NCBI GenBank assembly: GCA_037013685.1 | Contig: CM072892.1 | Location: 19,101,501-19,165,500 of the forward strand | Direction of reading: 5' to 3' | DNA from: Acridotheres tristis | Lineage: Eukaryota > Chordata > Aves > Passeriformes > Sturnidae | DNA length: 64,000 nt | In this document: piece by piece, positions 27,011 through 40,757 of the stretch | Position numbering within the stretch: position 1 is the stretch's first letter | How the letters are laid out: every line of letters begins with the position of its first letter | Translations under genes and position numbers: made by a program | Notes under the pieces: generated by a model | Databases searched by the model: none | What the model saw: only the letters and a program-made list of their open reading frames with translations | What the model was told of the DNA's origin: nothing

Positions 27011-30000
27011 CAGATGGAGAACTAGGTTTTGTAGGCCACCCTGTCCCTTCTTAATTTAAATTCCCTCTTGACAAAAGCCCATCTCTCTGCTAAGATGACA
27101 GAATGTCAAGCAGAGAAGGCAACCTTATTCGTACATGATTTCTGAGTGAGAGATATAGTGTATTATCTCTGTCCACCTTTATAAGCTTTCCTTGTGGTGC
27201 CAAGAATGGCAAGAGTTTATTTCTTTGCTCTTTACTCACTCTGCCTGTCAGGCCCAATAGTTCCTTCCTCTCCCTGTCATATACTGTTCTTAGTCCTCAA
27301 TTATAGCATATGTTACCATACCTACGACATACCCAGGATCTACATTATTGCTGATGATTGTCCTTATTTCATGCTTTTTCTGTGCTCTCTTTTCTTTATC
27401 AATGTGTAACTAATATTATCTTTTACAATTTCTCACTTCCTTGTATTTCTCCATCTGATTCCCAATGATCTCCACCCTGAAATGCATTGAGGCATTTAAA
27501 GTAGGGTATTTCCATCAGTGAATAGCAATTTGTTTGAAAGCAATCCCCATAAATTCTGAACAGGGGCTTGAGAAATAATAAAATAATTTGCAATTTTATT
27601 GCTGTTGAGAATATCATACAAATAAGACACAGCTGCTGAAGAAGTCACTCTATCTTCTTTAAAATATTTACATAACAGCTAGCCCATTTAAGAAAAAGCA
27701 CTCATGTCCCTCAGCTGTGTGGTCTGACTCAGATTCTCATGTGTTTCTAAAAATCAAGTGTTGTTTACAATTCAGAGATAGGTTTTCCCTCTTTTTCTTT
27801 TCTATGGCTAAAGCTTTCTAGAACAACAACCTGGCCTTTCAGCCTGTGGAATTGAGCACAGTGAAATACTGATTATGTTTTAACTATTAGGTGAATAAAT
27901 AAAGAGTTTTGGTGTCAAAGGGTGTTAATCTGGAAGCTTTCAACAGTGGTACAGTTAGCTGAGAAAATATAGGCCTTATATATGAACAAATTAGTATTAA
28001 AGTTTTCCATTAAGGTTTTTCACTTCCTTTGAACACTTGAAATACTTCCTATGTGGGGAAACTATTTAAAATCAGATTGAATAAAAAGCGTGCATATACT
28101 ATATTTCAGGAAATAATTTCCCCCTGTACAATAGAACTATTGTTCCTCAGTTTTTGTGGTGGTGCTGATGTTTGTCCACAGTTTTCTTGTCAGAAAATAC
28201 TCATGCCAGCACCAAAATCAAACCAGAATCATTCCTTTTAATAAGAAAAATCTATCCAGGTTTGTAATCCAGCTGCCTTTTATAAAATGTATGTTACAAG
28301 TATTTTAAACCTAAATCATTTTGCCTTTGTCCCTGTGGGCCTTTCTATCATTTCTGCATTATCTTCCCACACCACACCACAATCCCTTCTATTGTAAGTC
28401 TGCCCACAGCACCACAGGCTTTGTCCTGATCATGCTGATAATATGCAAACATTCCTGTTGCTAATTCTGATTTCAATTAAGTGATACAGAAGGAGACTCC
28501 AGGGCCTCAGACAAAGGTCTCCTCAGAGCTGTCTTTAGCACACAGACTTTCATCCCACCAAGGTATTTTATTTTTTTTTTTGCAATGGACTCCTCTGGAC
28601 CCAGTTGCTTTTCATTTCTGACTTCTCTCCTCTCCTGAAATTTTGAACAGCTCAATGAGAGTCTAGGGGAAAAAAAAAAAAAAAAGAAACAGAAAAAAAC
28701 CCATACCAGATAAGAAATGGGTTGGAAAGTTCAGCAATTCACCCAGCAATCAAATTCTGTGTCTAGATTAGAAGCACAGCAATCAAGTTAATGTTACGAC
28801 CATTAATAACATTCACATAACACAAGAAAAAACAATCTTATATTAAGGCATAGAGTATGATTAGATTAATAATTGGAATATGATAGATTCTCAACCCAAT
28901 TCACAGCACCAGACAAAGGCCTAGAGGTAAGAAGCTTTAACTTAAAATAACTTTGTTTCACAGTAATTACCATGGACAGACAAATACAACGATAAGCAAG
29001 TTACACAATCATCTCCAAAAGATTAGGACCAATGACTATTTATTTGCAATATGATATGATTATGTCCAGTACTTGCAACCTGCAGCTTTTCAAAAGCTTA
29101 ATATCCATGAACTTAATTTTCTCTGTTGTTCAGATAAATAAACTGACACTTGGAGTATACAATAACCCAAAAAAACCTCATGGACCTCAACTATCAGTCT
29201 GTTTTTATTCATGGTCTCAGAATGCCTTCCCTTTGTGTTATCTACATTTTCTGTACTACTCAAGTACTTAATGATACAATGAAGAAATTAAGATTTTTGG
29301 AAGCTTTATAATAGGAACTTTGAACTGGTTGCTTTACTCTTTGAATAACTTGCCTGAGCATGATAATGAAATTCCTGCTAAGAATCAGATACCTTTGTCA
29401 AATTTCTGTTTGTGCCTAAGCTTACTCATCTTCACAGAAATTCTGAAGGGCTATTTTGCCATCCAGTTCTAAAAGCTAACTCACACAATCTCACACAAAG
29501 CTGGAAGTGGAACAATTACTTTTTCCTGTTTATAGGTAAAACGTGATTTTCATCACATACTTCAAGGCAATTTTCTTGTACATTTTTCTGAGAGCACAAT
29601 TCAATATGTATTTATTAACACTTTAAACATTTCCTGAGGAGAATGCTAATCATAGCTAAATCAAGTCTTTCTTCCCAACACCTGCTGAAAGTGGAAAAAA
29701 AAAAGTCAAGCAAAATGGAACTCCATAACTGCTGTTGGGGAGTAGTTCTTTCCCTACAATCAACAGGGGAAGTTTCCAATCATGCTTTCTTACAATGTAA
29801 GAACATTTCTTTGGTTTCCTTTTTTTCTCCACATTTTTTTTTGCACTCTTTAATTTTACTTTTTTCTTTTTTACCTCATATTCAAATTCTTTGGACCTCA
29901 ATTCTATGGACTGATATGGCTCAAACTGAGTGCAACAAACTGATGGCCTCGGTGTCTTTGTCATCGTGTTTTAAAAGACACAGTATTAGGAATTGTTTAC

Positions 30001-31240
30001 ACGTGTCCAATTCTTTAGATTTTCCTGAGGAGATTAAAATCAGTTCTCTGTATTGCTGAACTTCCAATTTAATATTGTATATGTCTTTACTTTGTTGCTT
30101 TCTCATCATCACTGACAAGCTGACTAGCATTGTAAAAATTCATGTGACATGCACTTGGGCCAAAGGACATTAAATTGTGTATATATAATTTTCAGATATA
30201 ACTGCAATTTAAAAATCTGCTGCCTGTACTCACTGGTATTTGCATTTTCTTTAAAAAACTTATTTTCCAACAATTCCAAAAACCTCCTCTTTTTTATCAC
30301 ACTCTCTATTGTGATTCCTTTTGTTTAATCGTTTTGGAGCAGAAGTCAGGAATTTTCAGGATTTTATAGCTTTATCTGGACATGGAACAAGTTAAAAAAA
30401 CCCTGAGAAATAACCCCCCAAAACCTCCTCCTCAACTACTTTGGGGATTAAAAAAACCATTATTGTCAAGAGGAAATCTGCACTGGATAAAGGCAAGGAG
30501 GAAAGACTGAAGTAGATTTTATATTGTATAAGCAGGGTATAGTACTGTAACAGGCAGATTAAATATGTTCCTGCTTTTATTTACATCAAAGAAAAAAATG
30601 TTCTTTGGAATGTAATTTTGCAGGATCAGGACCAGAGATATATAGGCAGGCAGGACTGTGATAAAATATGGAGTCAAATGATAAATTGTATTTACTCTGC
30701 ACTTGTGACCATCTCCCCTGATCAGCTCACAAATCTGTCTTGCTTAGGGCTCTCTTTGACATTACAAGCCATAAGCAACTTCAAATACATTCAGATCTTC
30801 TTTTCTAAAGTAACATGTCATGACCTTTCTTCCCAGAATTATCCTAGCCTAAAACTTATGGCAAAAAAAGTTTCTCTTTCACATTAAAGACAGCTTTAAG
30901 GATCAATATTTTATCACTTCTGGATAAGAGTTGTGGATTCATACATACAAAGCATATAATTTTTGGATTTTGATAAGAATTAGACTAATCATGATTTCAG
31001 TATGCAAAGAAAATATTTAGAAATTTGCCAAAATACTATTTAAGTTTAAAAAAGCAAATATACCAAGTAGACTGAACATTGTTTGTTAGCTGGTGGAGTG
31101 ATAAAGCTGTAAACAATATGATAATCAACATATTTCGTCCTTGATTTGCTCTGAGTGAAACAATATTCTTCAGTTTGTTTTTCTTGCTGTGGCTCACAGA
31201 CAAAAATCCTAACTATTCATGCTACTGTTCATAATTCTGT
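27011..31240. other. Unique AT-rich sequence
   Basis: No gene recognised in about 4.2 kb. Homopolymers: T run 28571-28581 and a 16-base A run at 28670-28685. The frame 29643-30059 (plus, 138 codons with a non-ATG-limited start) overlaps another open frame on the minus strand (29656-29964) and matches no family I know. Confidence 0.6.
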
Positions 31241-31274
31241 GAAGGTGTTCTGAGGTGTTCTATGAAGGTGTTCT
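31241..31274. repeat. Short imperfect tandem repeat
   Basis: Three neighbouring copies of a motif near gaaggtgttct (31241, 31252 with one base missing, 31264). A minor slippage product. Confidence 0.8.
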
Positions 31275-34200
31275 GTTACATTAGCTGAAAATGGAGAATT
31301 CCAGCTTCCAGGTCAGTCTATGCACTTGTGTTTGGGCTAAGAAATTGTTATGGCAATCGTGTAGCTGGAAATTGTGAGCCCTCTGGAAAGAGAGTCAGTG
31401 AAGATCTTTTGTTCTTTTCTGGTTTAGATTACTTATCTGTTATAAAGTAAAGATAAACAAGATTTTTGGAACATTTGGCAAAATCCTTTCTGAATTTGAT
31501 GGGCTATTTTATCAACTATACAAGAGGGTATTTTCATACAAAACATGGTCATGTGTCCATTTCAGAGTAACTTTGTGTGTAGACCTCATGAATGTTTACC
31601 AATAAGCTTCCTCTTCATAAAATAGTACGTTGCCTTTTATTAATATCTTTACACATAACATTGCAAAGCAGTGCTAATGTCAACTTTTAATACCACTTTA
31701 TGCTAGATAAAACGTGTAGTTAGTTCCACGCTATAGTGTTTTAGCTCGTCTTAGCCACCTTAAGCAGCTTTTTAGCTAAACATGAACTTTATCTCTGCTG
31801 TTGGGCTCAACAGAATGACTGGAACATATAAGACACAGAAACAGCTGCGGATTTTCTATCTGAGAAAATATGTACAACACTATACAATAACCTACAGTCT
31901 TTATACCTGTGGCTCATAAAATTCCACGAACAAAGAATGTTTTATAAAGGTGAGTATAGTTAGATTACATAGCAGTATTTAATTCTCAGGGGTGCCACTA
32001 CACATCATATCTCTATGCTTTGAATATGTCTGTTTTGAAATCTAGGATTTGCTTGCCCCTTTTTTATTTTTCTCATCCAGACAAACTGGCTACTAAAAAG
32101 TTTGCTGCTTGTGACAGGTGGTAAATGACATCCCAGAAATAGTAATTCCTAAAATGGTTTATCTAAGATGACCTGAAAATTAAATTTTAATCCTCTGATT
32201 TTAAACACCATCAGTTTAAAACTGGGAGAGTATTTCACTCTCCATCCATGACTTTGATGTTTAGATTCCTTTTCAAATTCCTCTCAAGCATTCTCTGCAC
32301 TTACACAAAGAAACTATACAAGTTTATTTGTTTTCACTCCAAAGTTCAACAGAAGCTCATTCTAGGCAATGTTAAAGAATTTCAATGTCCCAGATTCCTA
32401 ACTAAGTTGTAAAGGACAAACCACAGCACAGTATATTCTGGAATTAAGGTCAGCTGTTTAGGGTGGGGGGTGGGGGGGTAGTATGATGCTCTTCTTCCAA
32501 TGCTGTAATAATAGTCTTATGTTTATTTATATTCAAAGTAGTGTTCATACAGTAAAAGTTAGGTGCTCAGATCTTATGAACCATGTTTCCTCTTTCCCAA
32601 ATTTCATCAAATGAGAACACACAAGCGATCACATGAGGCTTGTGTTATGGCAGCATTTTACTGGTCTAGGAAGAGATGCCATAAAGTAATTTTTAAAAAG
32701 GAAAGAAACTGCTAGAAGTCTAGGAAAAGGATGCCTTCCCACATCTGCAGTTCACTTTGGTGAAAGAACTAGGCTTTTCTTTCTTGACATTGTGCTAATA
32801 TAAGGGTACTTGACCATGGTCATCACTTTACAAGGTTGTTAAGGACCTAGTGAATTGCTGATTCTAATAAATGCTTGTGTAGTTTATCAGGTAAGAGGTG
32901 GAAGACTGAGATGATGAAAAAGCAGAAATTTCAAGTAGCAAGTTCATTCCCCAAAATATTATTTGTAAAGAATAAAAGTCAGTTCTAGAAACTAAGGAAA
33001 ATTAAATGTGATTAATGTGCCTGGTCTCTGAGAATACTACCAAATAGACTTGAAGCAGGGACATGTATATCTGAAAACTCAAAAATTCACAGAAACAGAC
33101 ACAAAAACCATATAAACAGTATGAAAATAATGTATACAAAGCGTGTATGGATTTAAGAGCATTAAACCACTTTGCTGATCTGTTCAATAATCCATATTTC
33201 CTTGCTGGTCCTTTTCACAATGATAATGTATTCTCTAATGATAATGAGTTAGTATATGAAGAGGTTCAGCATGTCATGAAGGCCTTATTCATTTTGCATA
33301 GAAAATTACAATATCTTCTATATTTGCCTGACCAGTTATTCCTAGAATTCAGAACTGTTCATTAAATTTGCTGAATGTCTTCTGTAATGTATTGCAAAGA
33401 CTATTTCTGCAGCAAACCAAGAGTTCTACTCCTAGAAGACAAAACAAAGACTAAACAAAGAAACTATCTCCCATACTACTTTTTGAATTCTTTTATCATT
33501 CCTATATCTTCCCCACAGTGCTATTTCCTCTATCTTTTCCTTTATAGTATCTTTTCTTCAAAGAACAGTCCTTGCAGATCTGTTGGGGTTCAGATAATAA
33601 AAGAGTAAAGAGAAAGCAAGCAAGAACTTATACAAAATTAGTACAACCTGGTTTATTGCTAAATATATAGGACTAACCTTCTTACAAGTGTTCTAGAAAT
33701 CCCCACCAGCACCACCAGAAATAAATGTATGAATGACAGACTGCTCCATAAAATCCTGTAACTAAGCTTACAATCTTTGGCACCAACCATAAATTCAAAG
33801 TGTGAAATGGGATTAGTTCATTCCCAGTGAATTAGTGTCTGTGTTAATAGAGTTCTAAATATATAATCATATAAATGCCAGTAAGAAAAATCTTAAACAG
33901 GCTTTCACTGTGCAGTTATTTCCAATGTAGACTCGGGAAAGCAGCCAGATTTGTTCACCTTTGGGAGCAATGCTTCTGACTTCACAGTTGGACTTTCTGC
34001 CTAACATTCCAGGCAGAGAAACAGGCAGGTCATGGGCTTTATCAAGCTTTGTCAGATCTTTAAAGCATCATGACTTTCTTAATTTTTTCTGTCTCACTAT
34101 TGGATTTTTGTACAGTAGAATGCAGATGCCAAAAAGAGAGCCTACAGAGAGTGTTTGATTTGGACCATAGCCAACTTCTCAACGTGGTAGGACAACATTT

Positions 34201-37200
34201 CATCCACAAAGCAATACTATTCTCTACAGGTAGAGAAAACAAGCTTCAGCATTCTTGGTTTCTTGAACTTGAGCCAGAACTGTCTACAACTCTCTTGATC
34301 AGCAGAATGGAGTTTTATTTAAACAATACACTCCAGAAAAACCACAGACTTTGCTTGGAGAGTCCAAACCCACTGTTTTCTCTTGAAAGACTGTCTGAGG
34401 CCTTAAGTTTTCAGTCTGTGTGAGGCAATCAGAGGAACTCTTTTAAGCTGCTCGAAGAGTTAGTGTACAATGAACTTTGAATTATTGTGTTCCAAAAGAG
34501 TTAAGCCTCTGATTTCAGCCATAAAGTACACTGAAGTTCAGACAGAGCTAATGTTTTATCTATGGCTTCCTCTGTTTTGTTATATTTTATCTCCTAAATA
34601 TATATACAAGCTCATCTGTATTCATACATTCATATCAACATTAGAAAGTCTTCAGAAAGGAAATTCTAAGTTACTAACTATTAATTACCTGATATAAGTA
34701 GAGGGGGAAGAATCTAGATTATATATGTATCCCAGAGAGAATGAAAGTAAGTGTGTAAACAGCTATCTGAAGTACCTGATTTTTATTTCTGTTTGAACTA
34801 GCAAATTGTGTCTTTGTAAGGCAAATATTTTATTGAACATTAAGCAAGTGAGGTTTGTGATTTAACCATTAGGGGAAAAATAACTAGCAGAATGACAAGC
34901 AAAATGACACAGACTAGAGGCTAAAAACTATTTACATCATTTTCTAACTAAAATTTCTGAAAATTTTGTATACATGTGATTCAGCTCTATTTCTATTTTA
35001 CAGTCATTTACTGTGTGAATATTTAAGCACATATTGATGTCAGGAAAACAGTCTAATGAGAAAAATATTAACAAATACTACTGGATTTTAGAAGAAGGAA
35101 ATTCTAAATTAGCTACTAAATTAAGTCTTTGATTATAAATATTAGGGGAACAGATTCAAAGTCTTTTCTTACCTAGAAACATACTACACGCATTTTTACA
35201 CAGTTATCCAGGGCAAAATTATTGATTAAGGATTAAATAAAATGCTATTCCTTTATAATAAATTGAGAAAATCTGTTATATCTAGATGCAGATATTAAAA
35301 AACAGTCTTATCCTCTGAGAAATTACATCCAAAAGTCCTCTGGCTGAAAAGGAAGTCTAGTATGCATAGTTCAGGTACTGAAATCAACAGTGTTAAGTGA
35401 TGAACAAATCAGATTCTTTAGTTAGTTTCAAAATCAAGGAAAGTTTTTCCAGTTTAAACACATTTTGGGTAAATGTTACTTTTATCAACAAAGTCTGTAT
35501 TCAATTGTTCATTTTTTAAATTTAAGATATGAGGCATAATGTCATCAATAAAATAAAAATTAGCCAGTAAAATAAATTTTCTACTGAGAAAATATTGAAT
35601 GCTTTCTATCAAATACAGTTTTTCACTTTATAATTCTCTTCTAATAGGTTATAATCATTACATATCTTTTTTTGAGAGGGGAAAAAATTTACTTTCCAGT
35701 CATGGAAAAATTAAGTCTTCATCAGTCCTTCTAGTAGAAATTCAGAAGCAATCCTGTTGAAGTAATTACCTTTTTGCAAGTGAAATTCTAGGTCTCAATC
35801 TGTCCCAGCAAGCACTTTATTTTGATCAAAATCTAATTTATCACACATTTCTCAATGGAATAATCCTTAATTATTCTGAATTCCACTATTAATCAGAACA
35901 TTCACTGTCAGCATTAATTTTTTTTACAAATTTTCTGATTCAGTCTGCTTCAAACAAATCCTTCAGTATATTTCTGAATTCCCAGCTTCTACCAGCTGCT
36001 TCTACCACTCATATCCAACAAGTGACAGCTGGATAAACGAATAGAATGTCACAAAGAATAAGGAGCTTATTAAAGCTGTACTTTCTTTTCTTGTGTACAG
36101 TAGCACCATGGAGCTTCCTTAGGCTATGTAATGAATAAATCAAAATAATCAAATGAGGAAAGAATTAAGTGTATGTGAAAGCTCATGAAAAGGGAGATCC
36201 TCTGAGATTTCCCAACCAGTCTCGACCTCAGGAGTTTTCAGATGTCCCAGTGTCTCTATAAATGCCAGTCTCTGAGTCTTTACCTATTTTTCTAGCATTA
36301 GTCAAACTTTATGTTTTACATTTATCTAGAAAATGAGACTATGAGATATATGGCAATTAAAATATCAAGGTAAATAATTTATTATCCAGTTCATTTATCC
36401 TCTGACAATGTTTCTGATTAATACTGCTAAATTATTATCTCTCATCAAAATTTCCGTGTGTAGAGAATAATTTATTTTGAGAAGTTTAGAGATATCTGTA
36501 GTGATATGGCAGATTGAAATTCTCACAAATATAATTATATTCACAGAACTCCAAAGATATATCAGATTTCAGAAGCCATATCAAGCTCACGAATCTGCAA
36601 AATTGCTGAAGAGGAAAAAAAAAATGGAACTGGAGAATAAAATAATAGAATCATTTGGTCATAGAAGTAGATAGAAAAATTAACGGGTTATGCTGTTACA
36701 CTTACATAACTGTGATCAATTATTGTAATATTAGATGACTTTCAGTAGCTTCTCTTACAGGCTTTAAAGACTTGTATTACCTACATAGCTATGGCTTAAT
36801 TGCTTTCAAGAAATATTTGAAAGGATAGGACGAGCCCTTTAAAGACAAGGAAAGAAAAACAAGGATAAATTGGCATAAAAAAAAAATCTATATGGACCAA
36901 GGGAAATCCTCTATATTGTAAGCAAATCAATTCCATTTTTTTCATTTCCACTAATGTATTTTTAATCAAGGTGTACTGCATTGTTGCAGTTATTAAGTGG
37001 TGGAGAACATGTGGTGCTACATTTAGCTATGAAAGAAGTCAGGTGCTTCAGATGAAACCAGAGAGCCAGCAGGCTGAATTGCAGAGAACACAGAAACAAG
37101 CTGTGGCATTAGAACATAAAACAAAAATCATAAATGCCTTTCCATATGTTTTGTCATTTACTTAGATCAGATCATAGTCACCTCCAGTGACTCAAAAGAA

Positions 37201-37734
37201 GTCTGAAAATGATTGAGATAGAACATAATGCTGTAGGGTTGCATTAATAAACTAAAATATATAGATGTGAAAGGATAAAGAATACAAAATGTGAGAGAGC
37301 TGTGGAGGAAGGGAAAATGTTCTTCCTCAGGCAATGCATAAGACAGCGAATAAAAGCTGAAGAGGACACAGAAAAGACAGGAAAAAGGAAAGAAAATATC
37401 AGGTCACTGAGAATGCAACACACAATGTCTGGAGAATATCACAGATGAAAAAAAGTAAAATTGAGTTATGAATTTATTTTACACTAGTGGTTTGCCTTTA
37501 ATACTAAACCCACAAAGAGACCAAAACCTTACCTGGCATAAATCAGTGATGGTTGGCTTGGATTCAGTTATCTCCCATTTTCACTAGGAGACATCCTGAG
37601 CCCAAGGTTTTGCAAAAGAATTAAGGATTTGAAAACAGAGAAGCACCCAATTTGGATTTTTCACTGCAGCCATCATTTGAAAAAAGTGATGCCTTAGTAT
37701 TGTCCATGAATTTGGATGTGAAAAAATACTCATT
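31275..37734. other. Unique AT-rich sequence
   Basis: About 6.5 kb without a recognised gene or repeat family. It contains a G-rich tract at 32461-32478 and, at 34115, an AG acceptor-like site in front of a frame that stays open to 34423. Several short frames exist but none shows a known domain. Confidence 0.55.
32461..32478 (+). other. G-rich tract with quadruplex potential
   Basis: Three G runs (3, 6 and 7 bases) separated by single T residues. The longer runs can be split, so four G-triplets with short loops are available. A quadruplex is possible on the + strand. Confidence 0.6.
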
Positions 37735-37888
37735 GATTCCAGTTTTTAAAAAGATAAAAAATTAATTCCTGAGAGAAGAGGGCAGGATACATGGCCCTTG
37801 AGGACAGACTTGATTCCAGTTTTTAGAAAGACAAAAAACTAATTCCTGAGAGGAGAAGGCAGGATGCATGGCCCTTGAGGACAGACTT
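37735..37888. repeat. 77-bp tandem duplication
   Basis: Two adjacent 77-base units (37735-37811 and 37812-37888) with no gaps and six differences, all of them transitions (A/G or T/C). The unit is not a known repeat family to me. The divergence points to an event older than that of the 24-bp duplication at 23781. Confidence 0.95.
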
Positions 37889-38479
37889 CTTCAAAAGTAA
37901 TTATTTTGGTGACTTCTGATGTAAGTGTGGGAATCACTGAAGACATACCTTGACTCCTACTTCTCTCTTTTACTTGCTACTTGTCTGAAATAAATATAAA
38001 AGGGCAGCACCCTCTCAGTCTCCAAAACTGTCAGTGTTGCTGACCACTGAAAGGGTGATTCTGATTGTAGCTGCTCTGTAACCTCACTTATATCAAACCA
38101 GAGCAACAGTACACTAGTGCACCAAAGTCAGTCACAGAGCAAGATGTAATAAAGAGCAGCTATTGAAAGTAAAGTACCAACTCTTAGGATAAGTTTCCTG
38201 ATGCTTTATTCAGTCTTCAGTTTTGTTCAGTTTTCATCTTTTTTCAAGCAGTGGAACCTCCTGTCTTTCTTGCAATATCTGCTCTTCAATCTACTAAGTC
38301 TCATCACGACACTTTTCTATATTTTGCACTGACTGGTAGTATGGAAAGGTTCAAGTGTAGTGTTTTGTCTACTCATAATGATGCCTTAAGTTTTAGCTTT
38401 CGTATTTTTTAGATTCTGTACTGCCTTAGTGTGTAACTCTGAACTTCATATAAAGTGTTTGCAAGTTCTCTTCACAGGG
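37889..38479. other. Unique sequence before an LTR
   Basis: No gene or repeat family recognised. The left boundary of the LTR that follows may lie within this stretch. Confidence 0.5.
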
Positions 38480-38822
38480 TAGTTAGACAAAAAATCGTTT
38501 TCCAATTTGACAACCAAGGATGCCATTGCAGCTTCAGGCCCAAAAAGTATAAACAACAGTGAATTGAGGAGAGCAATCTGTGAGGATGGCACTTCACAAC
38601 CTGAAGCTGTAACTGGACAATTAACCCCAATATGTAAATGGATCAAAACTTTTAAAAGTGTGAAAACTCGTGATCGGTCGTCTATCTTGTGTCCATCTTG
38701 GGTGGAGCCACGGCCAGGCTCTTGCACTGTCCAAGGTGTGTCCTTAAAAAACATTTGAATAAATACTTATTTTATTCCTTTAGAATTGTCTAGCTTCTCT
38801 TCCAGGTAGCCTCTCACAGGCA
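38480..38822 (+). mobile_element. Solo LTR of a bird endogenous retrovirus
   Basis: The right half resembles bird LTR U3-R-U5 text that I recall: a 'caattaaccccaatatgtaa' block near 38618, ggtggagccacggccaggct at 38701-38720, an AATAAA signal at 38758-38763 followed by a T-rich stretch, and a likely end at CA near 38822. No retroviral internal sequence flanks it, so it would be a solo LTR. The start is an estimate. Both strands are open across part of it (38507-38758 plus, 38446-38754 minus), a side effect of composition. Confidence 0.55.
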
Positions 38823-40029
38823 TTAATAACAGCAACTCCACGTGTACAATCTTTCAGTGCTGCACTGATGTGATCATCGGTTTAATCTGGAACACGAACA
38901 GCCACACAACAAAACCATTGCACTGCAGACTCACTGCAGTTCAGTCTTCAGCAGCTCTCCCACATACAGCTGAAAGAGTCTTCTATCCAGCACCGGTCCA
39001 GAAAAGTTATCAGCATCCTACTCTGCCTAGTATGAAAACACAGAATTATATACTCATCAGACAGAGCTCTTCCTAACCTATTATCCCAGACTGCCTTTTA
39101 GAAAGTTGTTAACACTGACCAACAGTAAGTCACTGGCTTTTTAATCAAAGTTGGATGGAAACCATAATATCTGCAAACAGATAACCAGGTATTTTGCGGT
39201 CAAAACTGTTAAAATAAAATTTTTTAAAAATTTAAAATAAAATTCAAAATAATAATTTTAAAAATTGGTCTTATATATCTGTAAAACCTTATTCATTATT
39301 TTTAATAATAAGCTCATTTGTAAAATCCACCCCTTTTTTTGCTACTACTTACACCATTTTACTGAAGTACCTAAATATATAAGATGTCTTGGTGTCTATT
39401 TCCACTTTTTGCTGTGCATTCCAAACACTGTTTTTTAACTCTGGGAATGAAAGATAAACAAGAATGAAATCGTAGCAATTTCATCTTGAATCACATTCTT
39501 GGTTCAAGATTTGTTGATCAACTGTTTTAAACCTTCAGGTGTTTAGCGGAGAAACTGTGAAGGTTTATAAATTGGAAGTGAAGGATGTCTGTGTAAAGCT
39601 CTTGAATCTTTTCCAAAGCAATGTGTTTAAACTAACTTTTTTTTCCTAGCATAGGGTCTTTTATCACTTCACTGGTGAGGAAATATAAGGTAATAAATGT
39701 ATCTTCCATCTGTTGCTAGTGCTTGCGTACCACAAAAAAAAAAAAACAAACCAAACATAGAATTCTAGTATTGTTTCCCCTGTGTAATAAGTTAAGCTTT
39801 TATGGAGAATAAAGTATTCACAAATGCAGGACATGGATCCTTTAATCACTTAGATCTTTCAAGGCAGAGTCTTGGACTGAATAAATAAATGATAAGGAAA
39901 ACATGCTTTTTATGAGTTTATGGGACAATAAAAGTTAAATAATATGCTCTCATAAAATCAAATCTCATTTTATTTAGCTGTAGCTTGCCCTATGCTTAAG
40001 CAGATTTTTATGTTTATGCGCTGAAGGGT
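38823..40029. other. Unique sequence with AT-rich patch
   Basis: No gene recognised. Bases 39211-39268 are almost pure A/T. An A run of about 13 lies near 39735. Confidence 0.6.
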
Positions 40030-40230
40030 TATTCAGAATAGTTTCAGTGTGAAGAGAACCAAGCTGTGAAGAGGGTTGCTCAGAGAGGTGGAGCAGTTCT
40101 GATCTCCGAAAGTTTTCAAGACCTGATTGGACAAAACTCTGAGCAACGTGATCTGCCAACACAGCTGGCCCTGCTTAAAGCAGGAAGGTGAGACGGAGAG
40201 ATCCTGAGCTCCCTTCCAACATGACTTGTT
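40030..40230 (+). mobile_element. CR1 LINE 3' fragment
   Basis: The + strand follows the last 200 bases of CR1: 'ggttgctcagagaggtggag', a block near 'agttttcaagacctgattgg' and the closing 'gctcccttccaac' at about 40209. The terminal octamer repeats typical of intact CR1 ends are missing. It is a 5'-truncated dead copy. Confidence 0.8.
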
Positions 40231-40692
40231 CATCAACTTTGCCAACCTGTGAATTGTCCATAATGCAGTGCACACAATAGTTGCAACGTCTTTGCATTTA
40301 CATCAAACCTCCCAATCCTTGTTTAAACGAATTACTTAACTGGAAGTCAGAATAAGTTATCTTTTAGCATCCTGCATGATCGAAAAAAGACTGTCAAGAT
40401 TCAGAACTACCTATAAGATTCAATTCATGTTGGCTTACTGGGGCACGTATCCTTACTTCATTTTTTAGTTTGTTGTATTACATATGGGGGAATTTTGATG
40501 GACGTTTTCCATTATGTTAGCTTATTTTGGTCTCTCCTTTCTCTTTGTAATATGCTCAAGTTTTACAATTTCAGCTTCTCTTATCTTGTCCACATAATTC
40601 AGTAAGAATCAACTGATTAACTTATACATATTTGAGTTCAGCCACCGGACACATTTCAGGTCCTTATGTTGTTCCTCAAAAAGTTTGGTGTG
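40231..40692. other. Unique sequence
   Basis: Nothing recognised between the CR1 tail and the T/G-rich tract. Confidence 0.6.
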
Positions 40693-40757
40693 GTTTTTTT
40701 TGTTTGTTTGTTTTTTGTTTGTTTGTTTGTTTGTTTTGGTTTTTGGTTTTTTTTTAA
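40693..40757. repeat. T/G-rich low-complexity tract, (TTTG)n
   Basis: Runs of T interrupted by single or paired G, including seven or so TTTG units. The hydrophobic frame 40685-40888 on the + strand is an artefact of it. Confidence 0.85.

Noticed and set aside
29643..30059. 138-codon + strand open stretch
   Set aside because: Overlaps an open minus frame and T-rich low-complexity DNA; no known domain.
31813..31949. Possible exon ending at a strong donor (AAAG followed by gtgagtat)
   Set aside because: The donor is good, but the acceptor has a weak pyrimidine tract and every frame contains a stop.
36640..36672. Tiny CR1 terminal remnant (atagaatcatttggtcatag)
   Set aside because: Too short to separate from chance in AT-rich DNA.
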